A DNA stretch of 64,000 nt from the NCBI RefSeq assembly GCF_013267355.1, contig NZ_CP053985.1, positions 6,200,001 to 6,264,000 on the forward strand. Direction: 5' to 3'. Below are positions 63,601-64,000 of this stretch, in pieces; within the stretch, counting starts at the first letter, position 1; each line of letters starts with the position of its first letter. Origin of the DNA: Achromobacter pestifer. Its GTDB lineage: Bacteria > Pseudomonadota > Gammaproteobacteria > Burkholderiales > Burkholderiaceae_B. The notes under the pieces are model-generated. The model was not told where the DNA came from. It saw nothing but the letters and a program-made list of their open reading frames with translations, and made no database searches. Both the position numbers and the translations under genes were made by a program.

Positions 63601-64000
63601 TACCAACCAGGATGGCGACGGCGGGGTCTCGGGTTTTTCGTTCGATGGCGTCACCTACCAGTTCGGCGGCCAGCGCCAGGTAAAGCCGGGCTGGTTCCTG
63701 GGCGGGTCCGTCGCCTATCAGAACAGCCATCTGAGCGGCGACGACGGACGGGTCAGCGGCAAGGGCGACAGCGGCTATGCCGGCGTGGTGCTCAAACGCG
63801 AAACCGGGCCCTGGACCTTGTCCGCGGCCCTGGGCGGCGGCTACGGCCAGTACGACATCAACCGCAGCATCCGCATCCCCGGCATGCAGAGCACCGCCGA
63901 CTCGGACCTGGACGTCTATGGCGCGGCCTTGCGCCTGCGCATCGCGCGCAGCTACGCCAAGGAAAGCGTTTATCTGAAACCCTATGTGGACCTGGACGCG
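57668..64000 (+). CDS. giant Gly-rich beta-helix autotransporter (partial at right edge)
   Basis: This open frame runs from ATG 57668 to the window edge with no stop (2111 codons visible). A signal peptide of about 44 residues ends NAQA. The passenger (about 45-1850) has about 20 copies of an AQSIGGGGGxGG motif, spaced about 50-90 residues, each preceded by a T-x-G-x-x-A-x-G-V/I-L stretch and alternating with LGGxGGxGGxGG turns. This is a parallel beta-helix design. From about 1870 a linker (QLAANQRSVARHLQGAW) leads to the type V autotransporter barrel (about 1970 on), which is cut off by the window. It would be displayed on or released from the cell surface, probably as an adhesin or matrix protein. 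Confidence 0.92.
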   Translation, partial: MKPTSLPARGPGLPFPLLRQNTLRLAIVSALGACAWGAAGNAQAGYACAGGPSLNMPSGNYPSAQAICEGDSGVDHDNEKDGQNGPDVSVTSSGNYNADANQTRLNPLGVVTAISRGGDGVDEGTAGDGGNITVSSSGDVALNGTALSNFNSLIMAVSSGGIGDPANDNNDSNGGHGGLGQTVSVSNSGKLTMSGSLPAPRQGLYGINARALGGAGGDQNDPTLEYGDQVGGNGGNASTVTVSNTGAINLGSSVTRLRTYANGAAIYANSAGGMGGYNNGNAGTGGTVQVTHQGQANSYWQVYDSATVFGIYAQSIGGDGTASTDNSDNGGNGGGTSDTWTQKVTVDVNGSVLLDVAGSAAGATVQGAGVAARAIGGKGGKGPDKDHAGGNGGAGGAVAINLYQGGSVATRGDNLPGLAAQSLGGQGGDGSDSTKLAGQGGGGGFGGNASAVNVSTASGSAIGTTGNFSTGIVAQSVGGGGGTGSDFVSVLGGQGGNGGNGGNAGVVNVVTAGTVTTGGDHAYGVLAQSIAGSGGAGGADTAELVSLGGDGAGGGAASQVTLSNTGSIATSGYNSHGMIGQSIGGGGGASGSATGLLSVGGSSAGATGSSGSTVVMGNTGAITTAGNAAIGMVAQSIGGGGGSGGDSMGVLGVGGGGAGGGAGGNVIIQDLGSIQTAGQFSAGVLAQSVGGGGGNGGDTFTASVGVSVAIGGSASGGGNGGSVCMSNQGGCDGTLTYSTSNITTHGNYAPGIIAQSIGGGGGTGGSVKNASVASFAALQLGGSGGAGGNAAEVKAGYSNLNISTGGSHSAGILAQSIGGGGGNGGDASYYDVTVGFNAAVVLGGSGGSGGTGYSSIVNLSGSHVATGMDYASPNIDPATYAPNDSFGILAQTIGGGGGNGGSSSASDLVLAVPTGEGASLAFNFEAAVGGSGGAGGNACPPGDASCVTQVNLSNGSTVVTLGDGSHAVMAQSIGGGGGNGGDSSVLSTVLGDATTISLSAGMTLGGSGSGGGNGGAVGVTLGDANGAYVGMPPSLLTPPGVRVPPASTTVTYGDYANGVLAQSIGGGGGNGGVGSSNAYTHGGPTNVKLTLALGGTGGTGGIGGNVDVTLNPNFAIRTLGSGSRGIVAQSIGGGGGASQGGTLNVAGSAEDRPSARLQVGLGATGGSGATGGSINATLQGAIRTEGGDADGVLLQSIGGGGGLGGSLGADASSYPILDRIGNHSDNKERLDDENSTYQFGVDVGGTGGTGGHGGNVTVNYAGKIATAGDWADGLVAQSIGGGGGVGGSSSASGSKIKANATIGVGGSGGAGGNGGVLSFSFDDDHGNSIATTGYNAYGVLLQSIGGGGGQGGDGSDQAQGTITVGASFGGTGGVAGNGGNILTPSGGSWLNVQTAGDDAPALAMQSIGGGGGTAGAGNSSSKLQQNSHSMSVSVGGSGGLSGSGGAIDVTTGIAATTQGARAYGVLAQSIGGGGGLGGAGDSSNLTGVSLGGRGGAAGDGGAVTLTLNAGGHIATSGAGAHGLIAQSIGGGGGIAGDTSKGLQLGSGGWSPSSGQTGGSGSGGTVNLNVASNITTQGDYAFGVIAQSIGGGGGLGGSAAGGFAGSTAGAGSTGSGGNVTLTQSGSIAATGAGATGIFAQSAGPQGSGQVAVTVNGSVSGGTGAGAYGVWIVGDMQNTLTVGAAGTITAGSGGSAVRYDGASLQQAKTASILASVPGASLAISNAGTVLGNIECGGGAGGIACHVWNAASGTLSDATRYQANIDNAGLVAIGRSGAFDSLTVAGNFNLRAGGILQADVDFANLKSPRMVVQGDTRLDGQVNVQPITLLPGHEVTVATLQGNVAGNPAAKDSPVIDYDARLDGQDVRVRAVQADFAAPSMQLAANQRSVARHLQGAWNLGGNTAMASLFAALDMASRESAATYSNRLSDLSAGVTVAPAAQMQASMARFTGAMMSCPAFQGGDALTGEQDCLWGQVSGINTNQDGDGGVSGFSFDGVTYQFGGQRQVKPGWFLGGSVAYQNSHLSGDDGRVSGKGDSGYAGVVLKRETGPWTLSAALGGGYGQYDINRSIRIPGMQSTADSDLDVYGAALRLRIARSYAKESVYLKPYVDLDA
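58604..62600 (+). repeat. about 20 AQSIGGGGG-type repeats in the autotransporter
   Basis: Copies begin near 58604, 58926, 59086, 59246, 59405, 59567, 59725, 59928, 60107, 60334, 60575, 60847, 61048, 61247, 61492, 61687, 61876, 62067, 62242, 62427 and 62576. The first two and the last (AQSAGPQG) are degenerate, and 59246 reads AQSIAGSGG. Codon use differs between copies (for example ATCGGC or ATAGGC for Ile-Gly), so selection is on protein sequence rather than recent DNA duplication. Confidence 0.8.

Overview
The window comes from a high-GC beta-proteobacterium, most likely the Bordetella/Achromobacter group (Alcaligenaceae, Burkholderiales). This rests on protein style: Bug-type (TctC) binding proteins, TctA/TctB membrane proteins, a KfrA-like protein, several CoA-dependent catabolic clusters and a very large glycine-rich autotransporter. 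It looks chromosomal. I saw no rRNA, tRNA, CRISPR array or recognisable insertion sequence.

Layout. 1-4.8 kb: the end of a HAD phosphatase, a periplasmic arylsulfatase and a membrane protein with a spermidine-synthase-like domain, the last two separated by two perfect hairpins. 4.8-8.6 kb: a small secreted protein, then a MocR regulator with its probable targets (GNAT plus azoreductase, and an AhpD-like protein). 8.7-17 kb: an orphan histidine kinase, ChrA, an ECHDC3-like hydratase, a Bcr/CflA exporter, a SelW-like protein, TctAB without TctC and a GFA protein. 17-20 kb: a small ORF, a diguanylate cyclase and a stand-alone tyrosine recombinase. This last is divergent from a KfrA-like coiled-coil protein across a strikingly palindromic intergenic region. 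21-26 kb: MltF, an AI-2E-family permease, an S4/RsuA-like protein lacking the expected catalytic Asp, and a Tat-type LD-carboxypeptidase lipoprotein. 26-29 kb: hipBA with two palindromic sites, overlapped by a lysR gene.

28.9-40.5 kb holds two divergent catabolic operons. Leftward: dehydrogenase, Bug protein, aldehyde dehydrogenase, LivK-type protein, MBL hydrolase, SCP2-like protein, alpha/beta hydrolase. Rightward: MmgE/PrpD, ADP-forming acyl-CoA synthetase, acyl-CoA dehydrogenase. 40.5-47.7 kb: an exported methyltransferase, an APC permease, two small genes, a GST, and a DUF2946-like protein before a TonB copper receptor. 47.7-55.8 kb: a second catabolic locus on both sides of a GntR regulator. 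It holds an AtzG-like 54-residue protein, amidase, CoA-transferase, enoyl-CoA hydratase homologue, PuuE-like amidohydrolase, MmgE/PrpD and an MFS importer. I read it as a route for a cyclic imide, ureide or other amide.

56-64 kb: a BamA/TamA-like barrel protein, a small cytosolic protein and a giant autotransporter (at least 2111 residues, running off the right edge) built on about 20 copies of an AQSIGGGGG motif.

The best leads are the second catabolic locus, the integrase/KfrA palindrome, the autotransporter with its structured leader, and two inferred operator families (MocR and GntR).
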